NCBI RefSeq assembly: GCF_016592575.1
Contig: NZ_AP017470.1
Coordinates: 496,001 to 560,000, forward strand
DNA length: 64,000 bases
Direction of reading: 5' to 3'
DNA from: Thermotomaculum hydrothermale
GTDB taxonomy: Bacteria; Acidobacteriota; Holophagae; Thermotomaculales; Thermotomaculaceae
In this document: positions 33,216 through 42,200 of the stretch, in pieces
Position numbering within the stretch: position 1 is the first letter of the stretch
Layout: every line of letters starts with the position of its first letter
Made by a program: the position numbers and the translations under genes
The notes under the pieces: generated by a model
What the model was told of the DNA's origin: nothing
Database searches by the model: none
Seen by the model: the letters and a program-made list of their open reading frames with translations, nothing else

Positions 33216-34454
33216 ATGGTTAGAATAAAGCCGTTTAGAGGAGTAAGGCCTCAAAAAGAGTATGTGGATAAAATAGCTTCTCCACCTTATGATGTGGTTA
33301 ACACAGAGGAGGCAAGGGAATTAGCTAAGGATAATCCCCTCTCATTTTTGCATGTGGTAAGACCTGAAATAGATTTAGACCCTTCTGTTCACATTTATGA
33401 TGAAAGGGTTTATCAAAAGGCTAAAGAAAACCTTGAAAAGCTTATTAAAGAGGGTTACCTTGTGCAGGATGGGGAAGAATACCTCTATGTTTACAGACAG
33501 CAAATGGGTAATCACATTCAAACCGGGCTTGTTGCCTGTGCGTGGGCTGACGATTACTTTGAAGACAGAATAAAAAAGCACGAATTTACCAGGGAAGACA
33601 AAGAAAAAGACAGGATTAAACATGTTTACACAACTAATGCAAACACAGGGCCTGTTTTCCTTACCTATAAAGCACAGCAGGATGTTGATAGTATTATTGA
33701 AGAAGTGACAAAGGAAGCTCCCGAGTATCACTTTACTTCAGATGACGGTGTAATTCATACTTTCTGGGTGATTAGAGATAAAAAGATTATTGACGAGTTA
33801 AAGTCAAAGTTTGAACAAATTCCACATGTGTACATTGCAGATGGCCATCACCGTTCAGCATCAGGGGCAAAGGTAAGGGAATGGAAAAAGAAAGAAAATC
33901 CAAATCACACAGGTGAAGAGGAATACAATTACTTTTTGGCTGTTTACTTCCCGCACAATCAACTGCAAATTTTGCCTTACAACAGGGCTGTCAAAGACTT
34001 AAATGGATTATCAAAAGAAAATTTTTTGAAAAAAGTTGAAGAGAATTTTAATATTGAAAAAACAGGTGTTAAAAGCCCCTCAAAGGTACATGAAATTTCA
34101 ATGTATTTAGACGGGGAATGGTACACTATAACTCCTAAAAGCCATATTTTAAACGATGACGACCCTGTTAAATCTCTTGATGTTTATATACTTCAGGAGT
34201 ATCTTCTTGCCCCTATTTTAGGAATAGAGAATCCAAGAAAATCTGAAAGGATTACCTTTGTTGGTGGAATTAGAGGAACAGAAGAGCTTGAAAAATTAGT
34301 AAATTCAGGAGATTATGCTGTGGCATTCTCTATGTATCCAACAACTGTTGAGCAGTTAATGAATATTGCGGATGCTGGACAGGTTATGCCACCAAAATCA
34401 ACCTGGTTTGAACCAAAACTGAGAAGTGGTTTAATTGTTCACTTACTTGATTAA
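33216..34454 (+). CDS. DUF1015 family protein
   Basis: 412 aa, full-length. The N-terminus VRIKPFRGVRPQKEYVDKIA followed by SPPYDVVNTEEAREL is the DUF1015 signature opening, and the central VYIADGHHRSASGAKVREW carries the DGHHR motif that resembles the catalytic segment of ParB-like/SerK kinases. In many bacteria DUF1015 genes sit beside serA/serC, suggesting a link with serine or phosphoglycerate metabolism; that is from general knowledge, not from this sequence. Here it closes the arcC - OTC-like - cDPGS-like operon, with a GGAGG site 14 bases after the previous stop and a strong terminator right after its own. Biochemical role not established. Confidence 0.88.
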   Translation: MVRIKPFRGVRPQKEYVDKIASPPYDVVNTEEARELAKDNPLSFLHVVRPEIDLDPSVHIYDERVYQKAKENLEKLIKEGYLVQDGEEYLYVYRQQMGNHIQTGLVACAWADDYFEDRIKKHEFTREDKEKDRIKHVYTTNANTGPVFLTYKAQQDVDSIIEEVTKEAPEYHFTSDDGVIHTFWVIRDKKIIDELKSKFEQIPHVYIADGHHRSASGAKVREWKKKENPNHTGEEEYNYFLAVYFPHNQLQILPYNRAVKDLNGLSKENFLKKVEENFNIEKTGVKSPSKVHEISMYLDGEWYTITPKSHILNDDDPVKSLDVYILQEYLLAPILGIENPRKSERITFVGGIRGTEELEKLVNSGDYAVAFSMYPTTVEQLMNIADAGQVMPPKSTWFEPKLRSGLIVHLLD

Positions 34455-34460
34455 TATTTT

Positions 34461-34489
34461 GCCCCTCATTTTTTGAGGGGCTTTTTTTT
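34461..34489 (+). terminator. rho-independent terminator after the DUF1015 gene
   Basis: GCCCCTCA and TGAGGGGC pair around a short T-rich loop and are followed by T8. It lies 6 bases after the stop and separates the metG-to-DUF1015 unit from the phosphate-transport unit. Confidence 0.88.
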
Positions 34490-34513
34490 GGTTAATATTT
34501 TAAGGAGGGATAA

Positions 34514-35191
34514 ATGAGCGTATCTATTTTTGAGATTTTTAGTAAATCTCCTTTTTCACCTTTAAAGCAACAGATTGAAAAGATTAAGGAATGTGTAACC
34601 AAAGCTGCTGAAATGGTTGATTTGTTGATTGCAGGGGCGGAGTATTCAACCCTTGAAGAGTATGCTAAAGAAGTTTCCAAGCTTGAACACGAAGTTGATA
34701 TTATTAAAAATGAATTGAGAAACGGTATAAGTACCACAGTATTCCTTCCCTTTAACAAGCAAACTATTTTGACTGTGCTGGCAAGCCAGGATTCAATAGC
34801 GGATACAGCTGAGGATTTTGCAGGTCTTTTAACATTGAAAGAGTTAAAAATTCCAGAAGAGTTCAAGCCTTTACTTGCGGAATTTAAGGCCAAGGTTATT
34901 GAGACTTTTGAGCAACTTTACAATATTGTCTGTGAAATGGACGTGGCTTTTGAAAGTGCGTTTGGCGGTCCGGAGGTTAAGCATATTTTTGAGATGATTG
35001 ATAAATTAGGAGAAAAAGAACATGAATGCGATATTGTTCAAAGAAAACTTGCTAAAAAGGTGTTTGAGATAGAGGACAAACTTAAATGTTCCGAAATTTT
35101 CTTGTGGCCTAAAATATTCAACAAATTTGGGGATATAGCAAATTTAAGTGAAAAGGTAGGTAACAGAATAAGAATGATGATAAGTAAATAA
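34514..35191 (+). CDS. DUF47/PhoU-like protein, partner of Pit phosphate transporter
   Basis: 225 aa, all-helical, TIGR00153/DUF47 type. It begins SIFEIFSKSPFSPLKQQIEK and contains KLEHEVDIIKNELRNGI and KLGEKEHECDIVQRKLAKKV, the repeated E-x-x-x-D metal-binding pattern of PhoU-like bundles. Such proteins are encoded next to Pit permeases and are thought to control their activity. Here the pit gene follows 13 bases downstream. AAGGAGGG precedes the ATG, which is the first gene after the terminator at 34461. Confidence 0.9.
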   Translation: MSVSIFEIFSKSPFSPLKQQIEKIKECVTKAAEMVDLLIAGAEYSTLEEYAKEVSKLEHEVDIIKNELRNGISTTVFLPFNKQTILTVLASQDSIADTAEDFAGLLTLKELKIPEEFKPLLAEFKAKVIETFEQLYNIVCEMDVAFESAFGGPEVKHIFEMIDKLGEKEHECDIVQRKLAKKVFEIEDKLKCSEIFLWPKIFNKFGDIANLSEKVGNRIRMMISK

Positions 35192-35204
35192 TACGGGGGA
35201 AGGG

Positions 35205-36452
35205 ATGGATTTTAATACAATTATCTATATCCTTGCAATTATTTTTGGTTTTTATATGGCCTGGAATGTAGGGGCAAACGATGTTGCAAATGCAATGGGT
35301 ACATCTGTTGGCTCAAAGGCTATTACTTTAAAACAGGCTGTACTAATTGCAGCAATATTTGAGTTTTCAGGGGCTTACCTTGTTGGTTCCCATGTTACCC
35401 AAACTATAAGGAAGGGGATGGTTGATATTTCAATTTTTTCCTCTATCCCGTCTCATTTTGTATTAGGTATGCTTGCTGCTTTAATTGCAACTGCTATCTG
35501 GCTTCACCTTGCCACATACTATGGGTTGCCTGTGTCAACCACCCACTCAATTGTCGGTGCTGTAATAGGGTTTGGGCTTGTTGCTGGGGGAACAAGAGCT
35601 GTTAAATGGGCAGGGGTAGGAAAGATTGTATTAAGCTGGATTATTTCCCCTATTGCAGGAGGCATTTTTGCATACATAATCTTTATGTTTGTAAGTAAAA
35701 AAATTCTTCAAAAGGAAAATCCTGTTGAAGAATTAAAGAAAAAAGGGCCTTTTTTGATTGGTATGTTAGGTTTTGTTTTAACGATGAGTGTAATTTATAA
35801 AGGGCTTAAACTTAAGTCAATATCTTTAGATAGGGCGATTGAAATTTCCTTTATTGTATTTTTAATTATTGCAATTATTTCATATATGTTGTTAAGAATG
35901 GCAAAATCTCATACTGAGTATGATTATCCCCAAAAGCTTAATAGAGTGGAAAAGATATTTGCTTTTATGCAGGTGATTACAGCCTGTTATGTTGCATTTG
36001 CCCATGGTTCAAACGATGTTGCCAACGCTGTGGGACCGTTAAGTGCAATAGTGAATGTTTTAAAGGAGGGTGCTGTAAAACAGCATGCAGTTGTTTACGA
36101 TTGGGTTTTAGCTTTAGGTGGAGCAGGAATAGCAATTGGTGTTGCTACTTATGGATATAAGGTTATTGAAACAGTGGGAAAGAAGATTACAGATATATCT
36201 CCTTCAAGGGGGTTTTCAGCTGAATTTTCTGCTGCCACAACTATTTTGATTTGTTCCAAATTAGGTCTTCCTATATCAACCACGCACACCCTTGTTGGAG
36301 CAGTTATAGGTGTTGGATTTGCAAGAGGTATCGCAGGTTTAAATGTGAAAATAATTAGAGATATAGTTTATTCATGGCTGGTAACCTTGCCCTTTACAGG
36401 GATTCTGTCGGCTGTTTTGTATTATATTTTTGTTCATGTCGTAACTCTTTAA
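35205..36452 (+). CDS. PiT-family inorganic phosphate permease
   Basis: 415 aa with about ten transmembrane segments. Both halves carry the inverted-repeat PiT signature: AWNVGANDVANAMGTSVGSK near residue 20 and ACYVAFAHGSNDVANAVGPL near residue 260, plus the paired LPVSTTHSIVGAVIGFGL and LPISTTHTLVGAVIGVGF. It should import phosphate (or metal phosphate) with protons or sodium across the inner membrane. GGGGGAAGGG precedes the ATG, and the DUF47 partner is immediately upstream. Confidence 0.95.
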   Translation: MDFNTIIYILAIIFGFYMAWNVGANDVANAMGTSVGSKAITLKQAVLIAAIFEFSGAYLVGSHVTQTIRKGMVDISIFSSIPSHFVLGMLAALIATAIWLHLATYYGLPVSTTHSIVGAVIGFGLVAGGTRAVKWAGVGKIVLSWIISPIAGGIFAYIIFMFVSKKILQKENPVEELKKKGPFLIGMLGFVLTMSVIYKGLKLKSISLDRAIEISFIVFLIIAIISYMLLRMAKSHTEYDYPQKLNRVEKIFAFMQVITACYVAFAHGSNDVANAVGPLSAIVNVLKEGAVKQHAVVYDWVLALGGAGIAIGVATYGYKVIETVGKKITDISPSRGFSAEFSAATTILICSKLGLPISTTHTLVGAVIGVGFARGIAGLNVKIIRDIVYSWLVTLPFTGILSAVLYYIFVHVVTL

Positions 36453-36486
36453 TAAAATTGAATTTTTTAATTTCTTAGGCTAAAAT

Positions 36487-37251
36487 ATGAGTATGTTTGT
36501 GTTTTTAAAGAAATTGGTTTATAGCATAGTTTTTAATTTTGTTTTAATTTTCCTGACTTTGTTTTTTTTGCTTTTACTATTGCTAATAGTGTTTTTACCC
36601 TCAAAGACAAGAAATAGAATTTTCAATATTATTGCAAAAATCTGGAGCTGGACTTTACTTAAAGTTTCAGGAACCAAGTTAGTGGTTATCGGGAAGGAAA
36701 ATCTTCCTGATGGCCCTCCTTTTATAATTGCTTTTAACCATCTCAGCAATTTTGACATCTATGCAATGGCTCAGGCGATTGACCCTGTTTTTAGAGCGGT
36801 AATGAAAAAGGAAATTATGTATATTCCCTTGTTTGGAGTGGTGTTGTTATTGTACGATTCATTCCCAATCGACAGAAAAAACATTCATAATGCTAAAAAA
36901 ACTTTGAAAAATGTGGCAAGATACTTTAACAGACATCCGTATATTATGGCAATTACAGGTACAAGGATAAGAAACAGGGACTTTTTTAAGGTAAAACTCA
37001 AAAAAGGGCCTGTTGTTACGGCTATTCAGCATAAAATTCCTATTTTGCCTGTAACATTAATAGGGCCTGACCATGTCCAACCAAAGGGAGCAGTTTTAAT
37101 CAACCCTGGAAAAACAATTGAGGTTATAATTCACCCCCCTGTAAAAACTGATAATTACACTCTTGAAGATAGAGATAGAGTTTTAATGAATTTAAGGGAG
37201 ATTATTGGTAAGCCTTTAATAGAAAAGGGGGAGGCAGAGTATGTTGAATAA
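36487..37251 (+). CDS. 1-acyl-sn-glycerol-3-phosphate acyltransferase-like (PlsC family)
   Basis: 254 aa. An N-terminal hydrophobic helix (LVYSIVFNFVLIFLTLFFLL) anchors a PlsC-type domain: FIIAFNHLSNFDIYAMAQ gives the catalytic H-x4-D motif, LYDSFPIDRKN the second block and ITGTRIRNRDFFKVKLKKG the third block, where the usual EGTRS reads TGTRI. It probably acylates lysophosphatidic acid at the inner membrane, but other lysophospholipid substrates are possible. A second ATG lies two codons in. The stop overlaps the next gene by 11 bases. Confidence 0.88.
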   Translation: MSMFVFLKKLVYSIVFNFVLIFLTLFFLLLLLLIVFLPSKTRNRIFNIIAKIWSWTLLKVSGTKLVVIGKENLPDGPPFIIAFNHLSNFDIYAMAQAIDPVFRAVMKKEIMYIPLFGVVLLLYDSFPIDRKNIHNAKKTLKNVARYFNRHPYIMAITGTRIRNRDFFKVKLKKGPVVTAIQHKIPILPVTLIGPDHVQPKGAVLINPGKTIEVIIHPPVKTDNYTLEDRDRVLMNLREIIGKPLIEKGEAEYVE

Positions 37252-37606
37252 AAGAGGGGAAAGTAAAATAGGATGTTTAATTTATCTGGTTATTTTTGCG
37301 TATATTGGTTATCTATTGATTCAGGTTGCACCTGTTTTTTACAACAAAGAAGAGTTGAGAGATCAGCTGGATATTGCCGCAAGGAGCTACTATCAACTTA
37401 AAGACAGGCCTGAGGTTTTGTATAATATGATTTTGAAAAAAGCAAGGGAATTACAAATACCTTTAAGAAGACAGGATATTAGAATTAAAATAAGAAGAGG
37501 AGAGGTAGAAATTTCTGCTGAATACGAAGTTGAAATAGACTTTCTTTTTACAAAAAAGATTTTTGTCATGAGACCTTCAGCGAGTATGCCAATTTATGAC
37601 TTTTAA
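37241..37606 (+). CDS. small membrane-anchored protein (DUF4845-like)
   Basis: 121 aa. After a short charged start, one transmembrane helix (CLIYLVIFAYIGYLLIQVAP) is followed by a domain of about 85 residues with a helix and beta strands (LRDQLDIAARSYYQLKDRPE, IRIKIRRGEVEISAEYEVEI). This resembles the DUF4845 / pilus-assembly-like anchored proteins. Function unknown. It overlaps the acyltransferase gene upstream and the potassium channel gene downstream by 11 bases each, so it is part of a tightly coupled envelope operon. Confidence 0.7.
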   Translation: MLNKRGESKIGCLIYLVIFAYIGYLLIQVAPVFYNKEELRDQLDIAARSYYQLKDRPEVLYNMILKKARELQIPLRRQDIRIKIRRGEVEISAEYEVEIDFLFTKKIFVMRPSASMPIYDF

Positions 37607-38588
37607 AAGAAATTTTTTTTCAGTTCTTTATCTACCTTTAACTGTTCTTTTTATAATCCTGACTGTTGGAACTGTTGGTTATATTCTGCTTGAAAAAGCT
37701 AATTTTTTAGATTCGCTTTATATGACGGTGATAACACTAACAACTGTTGGGTTTAGAGAGGTTATTGAATTAGATACAAAAGGCAAGATATTTACAATTT
37801 TTTTGATATTAATGGGCGTTGGATTGATAGGATATACTATCTCATCTTTTTCCGCTTTTTTTGTTGAAGGCGGTTTAACAGAGTTTATGAAGGGAAGAAA
37901 GATGGAAAAAGCTATAAAAAAATTAAAAAATCACATTATTATCTGTGGCTTTGGTGAGAATGGCTCAAAAATAGCAGAACTTCTGAAAAAAAGTAAGAGA
38001 AATGTTGTCGTTGTGGATTCAAAGTATATTAATGAAATGGATAATTACTATCACATTGTTGGAGATGCGACTGATGATAATATTTTAGAAGCCGCAGGGA
38101 TTAGGGAAGCTTCTGTTTTAGTTGCTGCTCTGCCATCTGATGCTGACAATATTTTTGTTTCAATTACAGCTAAGGCTTTGAATAAAAAAATAAAAGTTAT
38201 TGCAAAGGCAAAGGAAGAAAGTTCTGTAAAAAAGATGAAACTTGTTGGTATTGATGAGGTAGTTTACCTGTTTGATATTTCAGCAAGGAGAATAGCCAAT
38301 CTTATTATTTCTCCCCATTTTGTAAATATGGTTGATATTTTTTCAGAGGGAGATGTTTATCTTGAAATCGCAGAGATAGACATATCAAAAAATTCGCACA
38401 TAATAGGGAAGAGCATATCAGAAATAAACTTAAAAAGAAGGACAGGCTTATTGATTGTTGCAATAAAAAAGCCAGATGGGAAGGTGTATTTTAATCCGGA
38501 TTCAGACTATATTTTTGAAAAACACGATGTTCTTCTTGTAATGGGGACAAGGGAGCAGATAGAGAAAAGCGATGAAATATTTAATTAG
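37596..38588 (+). CDS. two-TM potassium channel with TrkA-type (RCK) regulatory domain
   Basis: 330 aa. Two transmembrane helices flank a pore helix and filter (TVITLTTVGFREVIELD); then an RCK/TrkA-N domain (HIIICGFGENGSKIAELLKK, VVVDSKYI, VGDATDDNILEAAGIREA), and a TrkA-C domain over the last 85 residues. This is the MthK/Kch architecture: a K+ channel gated by a cytoplasmic ligand. The filter reads TVGF-RE where TVGYGD is the classic form; Phe for Tyr occurs in known channels, but the missing Gly-Asp is unusual. Overlaps on both sides (11 and 17 bases) place it inside the 36.5-39.0 kb operon. Confidence 0.88.
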   Translation: MTFKRNFFSVLYLPLTVLFIILTVGTVGYILLEKANFLDSLYMTVITLTTVGFREVIELDTKGKIFTIFLILMGVGLIGYTISSFSAFFVEGGLTEFMKGRKMEKAIKKLKNHIIICGFGENGSKIAELLKKSKRNVVVVDSKYINEMDNYYHIVGDATDDNILEAAGIREASVLVAALPSDADNIFVSITAKALNKKIKVIAKAKEESSVKKMKLVGIDEVVYLFDISARRIANLIISPHFVNMVDIFSEGDVYLEIAEIDISKNSHIIGKSISEINLKRRTGLLIVAIKKPDGKVYFNPDSDYIFEKHDVLLVMGTREQIEKSDEIFN

Positions 38589-39033
38589 AATTTTGTTTGT
38601 TTTTGTATCAATATCTATTCTTTGTTTTTCTAAAAATGATAATTTACCCAGAGTGGAGTTTGCAACTGTGATTTTCCCTAAAGGGTATGTTTTTTCCCTG
38701 GAAATTGCAAAAACCCCTGAACAATGGGTAAGGGGCTTAATGTTCAGGAAAAGCCTTCCTCAAAATAGCGGGATGCTTTTTGTGTACCCTAAAGACGATT
38801 ACTTTGCTATATGGATGAAAAACTGCTTTATACCGCTTGATATAATCTGGCTTGATTCTAAAGGAAGGATTGTTTATTTTGTTGAAAATGCACCTCCATG
38901 TAAACAGGAGCCCTGCCCGGTTTATGAGCCTATTATGAAAGCAAGGTTTGTTATTGAATTGAATGCGGGAACGATTAAGAAACTTAAACTCAAAACAGGG
39001 GATAGGGTTTCAATTATCCTTCCGAAACAATAA
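38572..39033 (+). CDS. exported DUF192 protein
   Basis: 153 aa with a signal peptide (YLIRILFVFVSISILCFS). The rest is a complete DUF192 domain: LEIAKTPEQWVRGLMFRKSL, SGMLFVYPKDDYFAIWMKNC, FIPLDIIWLDSKGRIVYF and VIELNAGTIKKLKLKTGDRV. Structures of this family are small beta-barrels, function unknown. A CKQEPCP pair of cysteines could form a disulfide. It is the last gene of the operon starting near 36487, overlapping the channel gene by 17 bases. Confidence 0.88.
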   Translation: MKYLIRILFVFVSISILCFSKNDNLPRVEFATVIFPKGYVFSLEIAKTPEQWVRGLMFRKSLPQNSGMLFVYPKDDYFAIWMKNCFIPLDIIWLDSKGRIVYFVENAPPCKQEPCPVYEPIMKARFVIELNAGTIKKLKLKTGDRVSIILPKQ

Positions 39034-39210
39034 TTTTTTTCTTCCTTTGTTTCAAATAATTAGAATTTTTTTTTAATATTGGTTAAATTTTCCCTTTAAA
39101 AATTTAATATTTTTTTACATAATTATAGAAATTTAATAGCGGTGAGGGTGAAAAAGATTTAATGACTGGATATTACCAATAAATAAAACAATTATTTTGG
39201 AGGGCATTTG

Positions 39211-42200
39211 ATGAAAACAAGAGTAAGGATTTTTGTGCGCACATTTTTATTAATTTCTATTTTTCTCTTTGCAGGGTTGTCATTCTCCCAAACCTATAGA
39301 ATTCTCTTTGACAACTCTAAAGCTCAAACTGCAGGGAATGCAGACTGGAAGATTGACGATAATGAACCTTATCCTGACCCTGCCAATCCAACTTCTGAAA
39401 GTGATTGGTTGGGAGCAATATCCTCATGGGGATTTGAGTTATGGCAAACTGGAAATTATGAAATAGTGCAGCTTCCTGCCGGTTCAACAATTACCTATGG
39501 AGACTCTTCCAATCCTCTTGATTTATCCAACTTTGATGTTTTTATAAGTGTTGAACCAAATGTTCAATTTACTGATTCTGAAAAAGAGGCAATAATTGCT
39601 TTTGTTGAAAACGGTGGTGGTTTATTTGCTGTTGCAGACCACACTGGTGCAGATAGAAATAATGATGGGATGGATGCCCAGGATGTTTGGGATGATTTAT
39701 TTAATAACAATCCCCGTGGTATTTCCAATATATTTGGTGTGACCTTTAACTCAGATAGTGTGTCTGGAAGTTATACTGATGTTAGAACCAATTTAAGTGA
39801 GCCTGAAGATTATGCACTTTTTAACGGGCCATTTGGCACCGTAACAGGCATTGCTTACCATTCAGGTGCTTCAATGACTGTTGATACAAATGCAAACCCA
39901 AATGCAAGGGCACAGATATGGGCTGATTCATCTCATTCAAACAACAGTGTTGTTGTTGCAACAAGCCGCTTTGGAAATGGAAGGATTGCCTTTGTTGGCG
40001 ACTCTTCACCCTGTGATGACGGCACAGGAGATCCGGGAGATACATTGTATGATGGATGGAATGAATCTGGAGTAACAGACAGAGAAGTATTTTTAAATCT
40101 CACAGTTTGGCTTGCAAGCGGTTCTCAGAATAATTCTGGTATATCAATTGGCACCCCTTCTATGAATCCGTCAAATCCTCAAAACGGAGATACTGTTACA
40201 ATAACTGTTGATGTTACAGATTCAAATGGAACAATAACAGGGGTTGAGTTACAGTGGAAAACATTTGATACAGATACATTTAACAGTGTTTCAATGATAA
40301 ATACTGGTGGAGATACCTATCAGGGTGATATACCTGCTCAATCAAATACAATTGTTCAGTATATGATTGTTGCTACTGATGACAATAATGATACTGCATC
40401 AAAGGGAGTGTATTCATATCAGGTTGGGTACATTCCAATATGCAATTTAAGGAATAATGCAAACGATTCTGACGGTGTAAATAAGTACAACAACCTGAAT
40501 GTAACATTACAGGGTATTGTTACAGTGCCAACAGTCGGTGGTTTTGGTAGTGCAGGAAAAACAGATATCTACATTCAGGATTCATCAGGTTGCGGAATAA
40601 ATGTTTATAACGGGACATCAGACCAGCCTCAGGTAAATATCGGAGATGTTGTTGAGGTTAGCGGAAAACTTACTCAATACAAAGGTAAACTTGAACTTGA
40701 TATTTCATCTGGTTCAATGACTGTTTTAGGTACCGATACACCGCCTGCACCCCAGGTAATTACCTGCTCTCAATTAGGTGAAGATTATGAAGGTAAACTT
40801 GTAAGAATTAATAATGTTCATGTTGTAAGCGGTACCATCCCTGCAAGTGGAAGCTCAGGAAGTTTAACAATTGAAGATTCAACAGGACAGGCAACAATTT
40901 TTGTTGACAAGGATACAGATATTGACGGAATGGATACCCCAACAGGAGATTTTGACGTAATTGGTATTATTAGCCAGTATGATAGCTCTTCCCCATATAC
41001 AAGCGGTTATCAATTAATGCCAAGGTCTCAGGAGGATTTTATAACTTCTGGCGGAACCCCAACTGGAAAAGATCTTTACTTTTCAGAATACATTGAAGGC
41101 TCAAGCTACAACAAAGCCCTTGAAATATTCAATGAAACAGGCTCTGCAGTTGATTTAAGCGAGTATGAAATTCAAATGTATGTAAACGGAAATACCACTC
41201 CTTCTACAACAATTACTCTCTCTGGTACATTGAATGATGGTGATACATTTGCAATCTGCCATTCAAGTGCATCTTCTACATTACAGAATCTCTGTCAGAT
41301 GACATCAGGCTCTCTATCTTTTAATGGAGACGATGCAATAGTTCTTGTTCACAACGGAAATGTTGTTGACTCAATAGGTAGAGTTGGTGAAGACCCGGGG
41401 TCTGCATGGAGCAACAATGGAGTATCAACTGAGAACATGACATTAAGGAGAAAACCGCACATACACCACGGTGACACAGTTATTGATGATGCCTTTGACC
41501 CATCAGTCGAATGGGATGCTTACAATCAGGATGACTTTTCTGATGTAGGTTCACAAACCTGTTTATACACCCTTCATGTTGAGGTTGCATCAGGGAATGG
41601 AACAACCAATCCTTCTGGTGACAATGATTACCAGTATAATACAGCAGTAACGGTTTCTGCAACACCGGATAACGGTTATTCCTTTGATTCATGGACTGGA
41701 TATCTAAATTCAACAGACAATCCAGTTCAGGTTGTTATGAATGAAGATATTTCATTGCAGGCACACTTTGTTGCTAATAGTGGAGGAAATCAGAAAGATT
41801 TATACTTCAGCGAGTATATTGAGGGCTCAAGCAATAATAAAGCTATTGAAATATTTAATGAAACAGGTAATTCAGTTGATTTAAGCGAATATACAATTGA
41901 AATTTATAACAATGGAGCAAATACGCCTAATCACACAATTAATCTTTCTGGAACACTTTTAGATGCAGATACCTATTTTATTGCTTATAATAGTGCATCT
42001 TCAACTCTGACAAATGCAGCAGACCTTGTAACAGGTGAACTTTCCTTCAATGGAGACGATGCAATAGTTCTTCTTCACAATGGCAATGTTGTTGATTCAA
42101 TAGGCAGAGTTGGAGAAGACCCAGGTTCAGCGTGGAGCAGTAATGGAGTATCAACCAAAGATATGACATTAAGGAGAAAGCCACACATCCACCAGGGAGA

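Noticed and set aside
8498-39056. A shared 13-base string TTTGTTTCAAATA upstream of two secreted-protein genes (near 8500 and 39045)
   Set aside because: Very AT-rich with no common spacing to the start codons, so chance is likely.
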